Positions 1 to 54,672 of a stretch of DNA of 64,000 nt are shown in pieces. Where the stretch lies: contig NW_022145597.1 of NCBI RefSeq assembly GCF_000002235.5, forward strand, positions 31,564,797 through 31,628,796. The letters run 5' to 3'. A program made the position numbers and the translations under genes. Each line of letters starts with the position of its first letter. The stretch's first letter is position 1. This DNA is from Strongylocentrotus purpuratus. Taxonomy: Eukaryota > Echinodermata > Echinoidea > Camarodonta > Strongylocentrotidae. The notes below the pieces were generated by a model that saw nothing but the letters and a program-made list of their open reading frames with translations, was not told where the DNA came from and did no database searches.

Positions 1-307
1 ATTATTTGTTATTATTAATGTGTGCTTGAAATGAAGCTTTACTGCAATTACTAAACTTTGCTGGCTGTAGCCCTATCATTGTGACAAATAACAGTATCTA
101 AGGTTCTGGGTCTCCTGATTCAACAACAATGCTACTGATTTCAAAATATGTTGAAGATTCAAAGTGCTCATCAATAGCCTTCACACCCCCATAAAATAAA
201 CAATCTGAATTAAAATTGTCAAAAAATGAGGCATTAATGATTTGTTAACAAGCATCCTGTTACATTAATTATAATTTAATTTGAACGACCCTTGACTTTG
301 GACATAC

Positions 308-43196
<42,889 letters not shown>

Positions 43197-43252
43197 CTTG
43201 GATTGGCTTCTTCCGATCGAGTCCGTCGAATTACTTAGGCCTTCATGTCAAT

Positions 43253-44577
43253 CTGTCAAAATAAACAGTTTTTATATAATAATAATAAATGATAGTTGGA
43301 TTGATTTTTCTACCCTATAACGCGTCATGTATGAATGAGAATATAGTTGTAGGTACACAAATTCGGCATCCCTCTCTCAATCTTACCACTGCATTTCTCA
43401 CAATTCTTGTCATCATTAGAATCATGATAACATTATTATAGATTGAGTTACATTCATGAATTAAGAGAGAGAGAGAGAGAGAGAGAGCTCTACCTATGAT
43501 AATTAATTAGTAGTACTGGCAAGCAATGAGTAGCATGTGATTGATCATTAAATCAATAATATTTCAGGACACAGATAACAATGTTGTAATGGCTTTTGGG
43601 CACTGGACCATTCGTCTGTATCTGTAATCCAATCTGTAATATTATAGTTGACCGTGTAGGTAAGCAGGAGAATTTGAGATAACATCAACTTGGCAGCCTC
43701 ACATGCCAAAACTATATGTTTAGACACTTCCAATCCGTGGCGTAGCGTGCCTCCCGACACTGACGCGGTTAGGGGGTTCACTATAAATTATATAGGTGCG
43801 TGAGAGATTACTATCATCTTCTCTCCCCCCCCCCCTAGCTCACCCCCGTTTAGCTAAAACATCACATAATTTTGCTATATAGTAGCCTCCTCTTGGTTCA
43901 AGAGTTATTTTATAAAATTATATAATTACACATCGCTGAAGAATGTTCCAAACGCTTAAAGAAAAAGGGTGAATTAATTAAGTGTTTCTAGGTATACCAA
44001 ATACAAAAAACGATGAAAACATTATTTCTATCCTGACAACAGTTACTGTTCGGATAATCAAACCAGCGTTGTGACATGACTATAGTCCTTACTACTTTTA
44101 TGTTAATAATCACTACGTTGGCCGAGCCTACAATATAGTTATTTTGAAATCTTGGCAAGGAAGTCGTAGACAAGTCACGGGAACGAAGATAAAGTTAGCA
44201 CGTGGGCAAGCGTTACCAAAAAGCAGAAATAGAAAGTAAAAGATCGAAAACTAAGTAAAATAGTAGAGAAACCGCAGGAGGAAGAGACTATGTGAGAGAG
44301 AGAGAGAGAGAGAGGGAGAGAGGGTGGGGGGGGGGTAGGGGGCTCGAGAGGGACAAGACTACAATGGAAACCATTTGGATATGAAGAAACATTAGAGAGG
44401 GCTCGCGAAAGGGAGGTAAGGACATTATAAGGAGGAGAAGTGAGATGGAAGGGAAAGAAAAGAGAATGAAATAGGAGAGCGAGCGAAGAGAAAGATGGAA
44501 TGGGGGTATCTAAAGGTAGTGGCAAATAAAATGAGAAAATAAATGAAAAGAGATAACGTAAATATGGTAAAGAGACC
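43253..44577. other. Region upstream of the ABCC5-like coding exons
   Basis: This must hold the intron upstream of the 5' UTR exon, and perhaps the promoter, neither of which I can place. A (GA)n run is at about 43465-43488, and a second GA/poly(G) tract is at about 44293-44336. Confidence 0.4.
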
Positions 44578-44708
44578 GGGGCCCCGTTGCACAAAACTAA
44601 CTATAATTGATGGTAACTTTGCCATCAATGGTAACTACCATGGAAACCTCGATTTTGATTGGCTGTTGAGTCCTGTTATACAATGGTAAGTTTTATACAA
44701 CGGGGCCC
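44578..44708. mobile_element. Small MITE with GGGGCCCCGTTG ends
   Basis: GGGCCCCGTTGCACAAAAC at the left pairs with GTTTTATACAACGGGGCCC at the right over a 131-bp element. Elements with this terminus are common in marine invertebrate DNA. No coding sequence. Confidence 0.8.
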
Positions 44709-47159
44709 AGGAAGTATACCATCCGTGTGCAGTTTCTTCAATTTTTGACCTCATCGGTTATCAATGATTATTATGGGAAAGAAAATATGATAACAGGTCT
44801 AACGTTTAAAAAGAAAACTCAAGTCATGTACAAGGAAAGAGGAAGGAATAAGTAGAGCATACATTCTTAATCCCTCCGCTTTTTTGGCTCCATTTTCGGC
44901 CTCTCTGGTGAAGATATCACATTTTTGATCGACAGGAATACTATTTATGAATTATGACCGCGGAAACGAAGCAATGGAAATGCAGCCTGATAATGGACAA
45001 GGAGAGATTAAAGTGTCGAAAGATATGATAATGCGATGTGATTTCCTCCCTTCTGATATGAGCTCCCTCATCAATCTTGAAGACAGATTTAAAGGTGGTG
45101 TCAGACATATTATTTATCTCAAACTTTCAAGACTCGACGTTACTTTTAGTTTAATGCATTTTTGTTCAAACTATATCTGTTTTTCTGACTTTTCTGCATT
45201 CTTTCAGAGCAAATTTCTTTACAAATGTGATTTGTGAATACCCGTTAGAGACTTTTTTTTGTAATAATTTGGAATTGATTACTAAGGGTTTAGGCCATCA
45301 GACACATTGTTCTGGCGGCTATGATAAACTGAACAGTTTAGGGTGCTTTAGCACATTCACAGTTTAGTCACTGCTCTTTTCTTCGAATATTGAGAGTATT
45401 TCCTCATTAAGTGTAGGCTCCAGGTAAATCGATTTTGTCAAATGGTAAATCCAGGATTCTCTGCTCTTCAAAGCTTAATCCTCGGTCACAAATGCCATTA
45501 CGAACTGCTACGAACGCCGTACGAACGATTTTCAGACAATGGAAATTTGGAAAGACAACTGGAAAAAAGAGGGAGATTCGTACGAACGCATCATTCCTTT
45601 GTAACCGTAGCTTTAAGTTTAAGTTCAAGTTCAATTTATTTAATTCCAGGAAAAGAATATACACATACAAATCAGAAATACAGCACAGATGAAAATCCTT
45701 GTAGGCCTACATGGAATCAAGGGTACCATAACAAAAAAGACCAAGGCGTTCTCTACAAGGGCCCCTCATGATGGGGCTGGGGTGGGGAGGGGCAGGCTAC
45801 CCCTCCCAACCCATCCATCCAGCCATGTCCATATTAATGGAGTTGGACATATGACAAATGACCCTTACAAAATGTGTAGGGGTTTCAAGGCTTCAGCGGC
45901 ACACCCCCCCCCCCCCCCTCCCCCCCCCCCGGATTTATACCTACTACTAGTACTACATGCATGATAATTGATATAGACATATAACTTAATTAATAGTCCA
46001 TTCCCAAAACACACATGCTAACTCCAGCATCTGACACTGTCTTCTCTGGCTGTAGCCGTATTAATACAAAGCGGAAGAATACATTGTCCCAGTAGAAGAA
46101 ATCGATGGTTCACGTGCGTGCACAATAGAGATATATTTGTAAAAGCCACACACTCACACACTTTCACATTGAGTACATTATCAAACACTCTCAAGCTAAG
46201 CACGCACGTGATACACAAAGTATACGTACCACGTGTATGCATAATGCATCAACAAGATGTGGCATGCAGTATTATGAGCAGCTCGGTTTTTGCCGGCTAA
46301 ATTTGCGTGCATTGCATGAATGAAAATGACGGATACCCTGAATTCGTCTAAGGCAGATCGAAACACACCGATATTTTCTACATACCTAATAGTATACTCA
46401 GGACTGGAGTAGGTCTATCACCGTTTAAATGCTCAATGCGCGAGCTCAGCGGGTTCAGGGTTTAGTTCCTTTATTTCCTGATTCTTTGTCCAAGAATAGC
46501 GTCAACAATCTTTTACACTATATATCCTAGGCTAGAGATGGAGACTATTCACGGCCATTTCAACGACGCTACAACTTGACTCCGATATGAAGCCGTACGT
46601 ATCTCAGCTCCTGGTGCATGCTTGCTTAAATCGGATGCAATCCAATCTCCGGGCTATCTCCAGGCCTGACGTAGTCGTCCTGTTCATTCATCAAAATGAA
46701 TAGCGCGAACCCGTTGTAGGGCGCTATAATAATCAATTACGTGCACCTGTAACTCTGTAAGCTATTTTATTGGCACAGGAGCCAACTTTCAGCAATACCT
46801 TCACGATCCTGGATTTCAAAATATATATCATAGTTATGAGATGGGAAAGTTGAGGCTATGCTTGTTGCACACAAGACTTATCATTTTGCCTTACGTTGGA
46901 CTTGCGTCAGCGAATGGCCCGATTTTTTTGACGCGCCATCTGAGAGAGTAAGAAGTGAATTTTGAATTTTGAACAGCATAATGTCTTCATAGGGGCCTTA
47001 ATCATAGGCGTAAGGACGTAAAGTTCATATGACGCATCTTTTTCAACGGGCGTTTGTGAGGAAAATGGAGCACAATCATCACATGACATGATTTGCTGAC
47101 ATAAAACTATTTCAAGATCTTTGCATGAACTGTACCGCATATAGCTGTATACACCGCGT
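44709..47159. other. Intergenic DNA, no gene recognised
   Basis: It includes an unrecognised plus-strand open frame at 44947-45237 (96 codons, no family resemblance) and poly(C) runs near 45904-45931. Positions 45608-45640 carry a TTTAAGTTCAAGTTCAATTT-type tail resembling the 3' end of a retroposon. Confidence 0.4.
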
Positions 47160-47640
47160 CCCAGAGAAAAACGAAACCGAGAATAATTATCGATGTTTTA
47201 TCATAACTTAGTCACAATTATAATTGATAAATGACACATAATATTTGTAAGCTAGCTTAGATCCTCCTCTTTCATTGATTTTGAGGCAGCAATTATAATG
47301 CATATTTCACGCATGAGTGATGAAAATGAATTTGAAGAGACGAAACCAAAAAGTCAATTTTGACTGACGGTATCTAAATTTCAAAGAGAAAATCCAATTT
47401 CTAGAAAGTTGAGTTTCTGCCCTTTCATAATATGACACCTCAGTCAGGAAAGGTGAGCTAGGAATAACAAAGTTCTGTTTGTTTAAAGTAGTGCTTGCAT
47501 TTCCATAGTTTCATTAAACGAATTCGCTTTCACTGGCTGCCTGCCGTAGCAACAAACGGAATTAACAAAAGACTTAACTCCATTTCGTTGACAGTCAGAT
47601 GTAGACGAAAGACTTCATGCATGGCTTCGTGTCTGGCAGT
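47160..47640 (-). repeat. Dispersed repeat family S, copy 2
   Basis: The reverse complement of the family seen at 36205-36570, sharing GAGAATAATTATCGATGTTT, CTCCTCTTTCATTG and TTTCTAGAAAGTTGAG, and including the terminal GACTTAACTCCATTTCGTTG segment. Confidence 0.7.
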
Positions 47641-47959
47641 TAAAAACTAAAATGAACATGAATTACAATACAAATTTCCAAAGAACATTCACATAATAAT
47701 ATGAGATACCAATGGGTCAATTCCACAATCGAGCCTATACAGAAAAAACGGGTCCAACAACATGGTCAGAAAGAGCCTACACCCCCCCCCCCCCCCAAGT
47801 GTTATTTAGGGTACGCGTATAATTATGTTCCCACCTTGTGGAAGCGCCCCCCCCCCCTAAGTCTGGTGTGTAAAGTCAATACGGGCCGGAGTGCGGGGGG
47901 GGGGGGGGGCGGGGCCTATAATGAAGCAACAAAACTGTAACACTCTCATGAATTGTGTT

Positions 47960-48560
47960 CTAGTTGCTCAGGGCTTTACTCTTCATCTCAGTGTCACCAA
48001 ATTTAAAGGTGCTTCAATATAGGCTCCTACCCTGGACGGATTAGTTGCGGTTTCTGCTTTCCGCTTTGGGGCATTCTTTTAATGCCACAACTGAAGGTAG
48101 TTTTTCTCCAATCCCCAGAAAATAAGCAACATCACAAGATTTTACACTTTGTGGCATTTCAGTGTTACTTGGTGCTCCAAGCAAGGCTCCGACTTGGGGG
48201 CTTGCGGCTTCTCTTTTCACCCTTTTTAAACAACGGGGGGGGGGGGGGGGTCGGGGAATCGTTAATTCCCCGAGAAAATAAATCACACCTCAAACAACGG
48301 TCCACCTCATTTCATTGCCACGGATTTTAAAGATGCCTGTTTGATGGACTCGTATTAATTATTTCGCTTGGGGCTTCTGTTTTTCGCGTTTGACACCCTC
48401 TACTAAATTAAACAGCAGAATTTTGTTGAACTGAAATTCCCATGGAAAATAAACAAATATTCCTCAAATTTGTGTTCTTTGCGTTTTATTTCATCTGTGT
48501 CACTGACTTTAAAGGTGCTTCGAGACTCATATCCTGGACGTTTAATCTGTAGCGGAAGCC
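47960..48560. repeat. Degenerate tandem repeat around GTGTCACTGACTTTAAAGGTGC
   Basis: The words GTGTCACCAAATTTAAAGG (about 47991), TTGCCACGGATTTTAAAG (about 48316) and GTGTCACTGACTTTAAAGG (about 48497) recur with similar neighbours, such as TTTCGCTT/GGGGCTTCT. This suggests three old, diverged units of roughly 200-300 bp. Poly(G) runs interrupt them. Confidence 0.45.
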
Positions 48561-49423
48561 TTGACGTGAAGGGCTTTTCCGCAGATCAGAGTTATTGGCC
48601 TATATTTAGGGTTCCTACAACCTTTCACCGAGTAAGGTAAGATTACTCGATGTTTGGTTACACCATGGGCCAACCACACGTGGATATAAAGATTACAGCA
48701 AAGCAGTTATAGGGGGGGGGGGGGGTGGTCTCAAGCCCTCCCGAATTCTTTGAGCGCCACCATTTAAATACAAGTTGTTCAATCCTCCCCCCCCCCCGCC
48801 ATTAGACATCTTTATTATATTAAGTTAAAATAATGAGGTACATTATAGAAAATGAACGCAAGTAGCCCAAAGCCCCCCTTTCAAATATTTCTAGTAAAAC
48901 CACTCCGGGATGTATAATAATCATGCTGTCGGAATTCTTACCACGAAAATTATCAGATATTTGAAATTCATTTTTCACCCCCCTTTTTTTTTTTTTACTC
49001 AAACAGAAATTTGAGCAAAGCCTTTCTGTAAGCTGACAAACCTATATGGTCGGACAATTATTGTTTGGTCTTTAAAAACATCCGAAAGCCGGGCGTAAGT
49101 TTTTGGAAGTAGGCCTAGGTTAGGGATGAAATTGGGGTTTATGTTAGTTTTAGGTGTAGGGTTATGACTAATAGCCCGTGGTATAGTTTTGAGTTCAGGG
49201 TTGAAGTTAATAATGTAGCAAGTGTATAAGGAAAATGACCTCGGAGCTATAATCGGAGCTCAGGAAATATTTGTTTTCTTTAAATAAAATCATTAATGGG
49301 GAAATTTCACAACATGATAACCAATTGCATGCCTAATAAACGTAATAATATTATTGAGCCAAATGAAAATCTCTTGCACTATATTATACACTATAGGCCT
49401 ACTACCACGGCGGCGGCGCCCCC

Positions 49424-49457
<34 letters not shown>

Positions 49458-49496
49458 AATATTATACAAATACTGACTGCTCATGAGGATGATGGT

Positions 49497-49612
49497 GGGA
49501 ATTATCACTCCCAAGGTGGTGTTCATACCGGCCCTCCTATCACCCCCGAGGCGAAGCCGAGGGGTGATAGAAGGGCCGGTATGAACACAACCGAGGGAGT
49601 GACAATTTCCTC
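49497..49612. repeat. 116-bp hairpin element
   Basis: Two arms of about 54 bp (GGGAATTATCACTCCC at the left, its near complement at the right) share GTGTTCATACCGGCCCT around a tiny loop GAAGCC. It is typical of a small MITE; a (CT)n run precedes it at about 49425-49457. Confidence 0.8.
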
Positions 49613-49825
49613 CACAATCCGAAATACAGAGCAGTCCATATTTGTTTTATATACCTCATCCTTTTCGTTGATTCATGAATAGGTCTAGAAAATATATCCA
49701 ATATCAAGAGTCTATATGCTCCTCACAGTAATATATTTACAGTCTTTTAAAGCTCAAAACAGTTTCAAATCCAGCGCTAAAAGAAATCCAAGTAAGATAA
49801 TACAGTTACTGCGGTCCAGCGTAAA

Positions 49826-50096
49826 TACACCAGTTTACAGTTGTATCAGTGCGCATGCGCAGACAGAGGTCAGAGGTTATTGGCCCAAAAATTGGGGCCA
49901 ATAACCTCTGACCTCTGGTATTTATGCGTAAATTAAGATTGCGCCCATGCAAATAATGATGTGCGCGCACAACGCAGCGCGTAGGCAGTGATATCATCAA
50001 AATTTGCATGGGCGCAATCTTAATTTACGCATAAATACATGACCTCTAGGTCATTGGCTCTGTTTAAAATGGCGCACACAACTGTAAACTGGTGTA
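49826..50096. mobile_element. 271-bp TA-flanked MITE, uninterrupted copy
   Basis: The terminal 17-bp repeats CACCAGTTTACAGTTGT and complement lie inside TA dinucleotides. The interior contains two further inverted repeats: GAGGTCAGAGGTTATTGGCC with its complement, and TTTATGCGTAAATTAAGATT, part of 35-bp arms, with its complement. The copy at 57647-59515 is the same element split by an insertion. Confidence 0.9.
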
Positions 50097-50460
50097 TTGC
50101 ATGGATTGAGCGCGCATTTGAAATCTTGTACGCTCTGTGTGCAAAAGTCGTGGAGGGGTTATAGGAGTCCTATCACAGGGGTTGATAGTAGCTATCAAAC
50201 CCTCTGACACAATGATAGATCGAAATGCTCCTTGTCATGTGATATAGTTTTGACCAATCAGTGAATGACAATCTATGTATGAGGTATATAAAATATTATA
50301 CATAAAAGGCTAAAATGCCGGAACTTTGGCTACAATAAGAGAAAAAAAAAATGGTGATATCAGCTATACGTCCTGCATACAGTCTAGTGGTCTTTCATTT
50401 ATATTTTGCCTACTATAGACTCGACCCTTATATTATTGATATAAATAAATGTATATTATT

Positions 50461-50706
50461 ATACGATCACATTAGGGAAACACAAAAAGTGGTCTCTGTA
50501 GACAGGTTCCTTTATATGTTTCAATGGATAGATGTTTATAACTATCACATTTATACAGGGAAACACAAAAAGTGGTCTTTGTAGACAGGTTCCTTTAGTT
50601 TATGTTTCAATAGATAAAGATGTATATTTTTAACTATCACATTTATATAGGGAAACAAAAAAGTGGTCTTTGTAGACAGGTTCTTTTAGTATAATGTTTC
50701 AAAATG
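50461..50706. repeat. Tandem repeat of 83-92 bp
   Basis: Three units start at about 50475, 50558 and 50650, each with GGGAAACACAAAAAGTGGTC, TGTAGACAGGTTCCTTTA and ATGTTTCAATGGATA-like words. The array directly abuts a copy of repeat family S. Confidence 0.82.
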
Positions 50707-50945
50707 TTATTTTCTCTTTGAAATTCAGATACTGCCCGCCAAATGACTTTTTTGGTACCCTTCCTTCAAATTGTTTTTAATCACTCGTGCGTGTAATATT
50801 CATCATATATGAGTTGTACCAAATGAAAGAGGAGGGTCTAAGCTTTACAAATATTATGTGTCATTTATTAATTTCAATTGTGATTAATTTATAATAAAAC
50901 ATCGATAATTCTCAGTTCGTTTTTTCTGGGACGCACTGTATATTA
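50707..50945 (+). repeat. Dispersed repeat family S, copy 3 (truncated)
   Basis: It shares TTTTCTCTTTG, CCGCCAAATGACT, ATGAAAGAGGAGG and AAAACATCGATAATTCTC with 36205-36570, and with copy 2 the end TTTTTTCTGGGACGC. Confidence 0.72.
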
Positions 50946-53900
50946 TAAAAGTGAGGAATAACCAATACAATGACTTTGGCTATACTCTCGTGGACGTATA
51001 CCGTCAATGCAAAATTAAAGGAAATTAGATAATCAAAATTCCCCATTGCTGTCCTCCCAAAGAATTCGCTTCAATCCAGCTGAGGCATGCAGCTTTTTTT
51101 ATTAAAACTCGCCTGCGCCTAAAACAAAAGGAAATTATTAATGAAGGTTGAAGATTTTACAATAATAGGTAAATAGACCGATTTACTAACATAATTATTA
51201 TTCAAATGTTATGCATATTTTGTAAACATTAAAGGCTGTTCATGACAATCCCAAAGCTTGCCCTGGACTTGCCCGACATAACACATATGCAGACTGGATA
51301 CCGAGTATTATTGTTCATTCATTGACAACAGGTAAAAGGAAAGAAACATCCATACATTATTTTGAAGAACGAATCTTTTGTCGCCGAAACCAATGGCGCA
51401 TCTCCGTTGTATTGGTTACAATGCATTGGCATATACCTTCTCAGCCAGTGACCCTGGTTCGATTCGCCGGTGGAGATATTTTGTTTAACCTTTTGAAAAA
51501 AATATCCATAAGGAGAGGACATTGTAATTATTATATATAGAGAGAGTTTAGAACATTGTCTAAGATGTAATACATGTAAAATATTGGATCCGTCTTTAAT
51601 ATAATGTCTTGGGTATAGTTTTTCCCCATAATGCGCCCAGTTCATGCACGTACCACGTACTTAAAACCACCTGCAAAAGTAACAACAAGTTGGTTTACTA
51701 AAATACTGTACCACGTAAAAGGCAGTGGACATCGCACACTGAATAATAACCTTCATGTGTGGTGTCACATGAACATCGATTTCACCAAGGAGCTGAGTAC
51801 ACCTCCTTTGTTTTTACTATAGTCATTGCATTTGCATGCTCTATAACAATATTATAGGGGAAATAAATACATTATTTTGTAAATAGTTGCACACAACTTG
51901 AATGTTTAGGTTTAATTACACTCTCGTTCGTTTTTAGATCATTTTAAAGATAAAGACCAGTTATGGTCATGCATTGTGAAAGAAACGTTGTGGAATCAAT
52001 CAGTAAAGGTTGATCATCTAGCATTGGTGTGTACAGCAAGGTTCTGGAATCATCAAAATGATAAGAAATTTGGCCCAGTCTTGGTAAAGTTACAAGCACT
52101 GTACACAGAAAGATGTATATGGGACTGCGCGACACATGAGCGATATCTATCGGGTCCAATAGATATAATAATTTACCACATAAGGAGTGGAGCATGAGAG
52201 ATAGAGAGAGTGAGAGAGCCAATTTGAAGAGAACTTTATCATAGAATCGACAACATTAACATCATGCACCCTTTTCATTTTCAAACATGACTTTGTGTAA
52301 TCATTTCTTTCGTTACGACCAAAATAGAAACAGGAGCTGGCGATGATAATAATTCTCTTCTCACTCAACATACTTGCTGACTCATAATGATTACATTACA
52401 TAGTGTTTATTGCATATTTCATGCATGTTTCGCACATGGGACTAAAGGGTTGGTGGAGGCCCCTTTATCCTTATAATCAGATCTAATCTGTGCAATTTTG
52501 CAGTGTCAAGACCACCGATCATAACAGTAAAACTTGGCCCACGGTGGTCTGGATTCAGATATTAATATAGGGGCACTGAGGGAGGGTGTTTTACTTGGTG
52601 AATGAAATTCAAGTCAATTATTTATTTATGATAATTAGACGGCGGTGCATGTCGATGTGGGTCGTTGCGTTTTCTTTTCACGTTCCCCTCCCGGCTGCCC
52701 CTTAGTGTTGCTAATGTCAAGAAGTTTTCGAAATACAACCCCACCCCCCCCCCCTCCATTTTTGCAAATCTATAGATCCACCCCTCACCTTCTCTTTTGT
52801 CTCCGCGTGATCCCAAACACAAGACGACTTGCCCGTTACATTCTAAAGGCAAACAACCCGCATTTAAACACACCGTATGGATCAATAACACAAAGTTTGT
52901 ACGAACAGAAATGACAGTCAAACTGAAAGCGTTTTAGTTAAGAAAAAAGTTGTGAAAATCTTATATCTTTATGCTCTATGCAAATTAAGGCTAGGCTCTA
53001 ACATTTGTTTTGTGGAGTCTCACTAGATTATTGAATAAAACATTCATTTTGTCTCTGTTTAATGTTTTTTGAAATTTTATTGGCGTGTGTTATTGTAGGC
53101 CTATATAGCCTACTTGTATGAGAGCTCGGTTCGACGGGTGAATTTTGAAATATCACTATGGCCATGACAAATCAGCTATACCGGGGAGCTATATAGGCCT
53201 ACCCCGAGGGTTCCAATGATTAACTCGCCCCCCCCCCACCGGCCCCCCTCCTAAGTACAGGTTTCACTAATAAAACTATACTTCAAAAATATCTCTTCAG
53301 CCCAGACGACACGGCCCCACCCCTCTCATTCTCTCGTTTCTACTTTAAATCATATAGGTACGGGATATACAGATATTTTGTTGTCCAAATGGCAAACAAC
53401 AGGTCCATTTCGACTGTAACAGCTAGCCGGCAGAGGCAACTGCACATTAAATCAATGAGTTGTAGGTTTAATCCAGGCTAGATGATTAATATGTATGACA
53501 AGTAAGCCTTACCTTATGCGCTTAATCCGAATAGATCCGTATCAAGTTTCGATAAGATCAAAAACACTCTGCAGAAAACAAAAGGTGCAATTTCGTCCTT
53601 GATATTAACAAAAAGTCCAAATCACGGATGCGATCGCACGCAGTATCGTTCAGATGTCGTCTGCTGTTACGTGAGAGCGAAGACTTGCAGGAAAAGCACC
53701 CTGATCTACCAGCTTTACTTCGCTAATCCGGATAATTAGTTCATTATATTCAACAGGAAATTCAGGCTTTGCGGGAAAGGACCTGCCGCTGGGATTCAAT
53801 TCGAAATATTGAACTTCGCCGTGGATTAAATGTGAATATGTTCTGCATTAGTAACAAGGTTTATACAGTAGTTGAAAATGCAGATACACCTCTCTATATT

Positions 53901-54399
53901 TCCGAATGAGGGACGTTATTATCCTCGCTCTCTCTACCTAACCCTTTTTCAGAGCTGCAAAAGCTGCTTCCCACTGAGGTATTATACGGGAGCTAACAAA
54001 TACTGAAAGTACACGAAGACTAACTTCTACAGTAACTGTATAATGCCGGGTATAGTGCCTCGAACCTGTGTACAGTAGCACCGATCTATAAATAGGCCTA
54101 CACCTTCACCCGCTTGGAGATCATTCAAGCGGTTATTTTCTTTGTGGAGAGGATCAGAAGAATGGTATTGTTTTTTTAGGGACGGAAAGTATCTTTCATA
54201 GGGTAAACAAATTCTTTTTGCATTCACACCGAGCGGGTTTCAGCAGATTACGGTTGTCGGAGTGCTGCATTGTTTCGACACCGTTATATGGCCTACAGAA
54301 TAGGAAATAAGGATTTAGCAGAGAGTAACTGTAAACGCGATAGTTCAGTATGTAATATAGGTGAAAGGTTATTCAAAGAATAACAATATGGAGAAAAGC

Positions 54400-54432
<33 letters not shown>

Positions 54433-54434
54433 GG

Positions 54435-54475
<41 letters not shown>

Positions 54476-54664
54476 GGAGAGAGAGGGCGAGTGTGAGAGA
54501 GATCGAGAGAGGGTGAGGTAGAGAGAGAGAGAGAGAGAGAGAGAGAGCTAGAGAGATCGGGGGAGGGTGAATGAGATAGGAGAGAATTAGATAAGATAAT
54601 ACATAAATTAAGGTAATAACAGTCATAATACATTTTGATAGTTTTGTAATAACTAGATTTATAT
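50946..54664. other. Intergenic DNA, no gene recognised
   Basis: No gene is recognised. A (GA)n/poly(G) block occupies about 54398-54560, a poly(C) run is near 52743, and a lone TTAA-MITE left end is at about 51942. I could not find the first (untranslated) exon or promoter of the ABCC gene here. Confidence 0.4.
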
Positions 54665-54672
54665 AGCGCCGT

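Noticed and set aside
44947-45237. Plus-strand open frame of 96 codons near the ABCC 5' end
   Set aside because: No family resemblance, no good donor, and the second half is hydrophobic AT-rich translation. It is kept only as a note.
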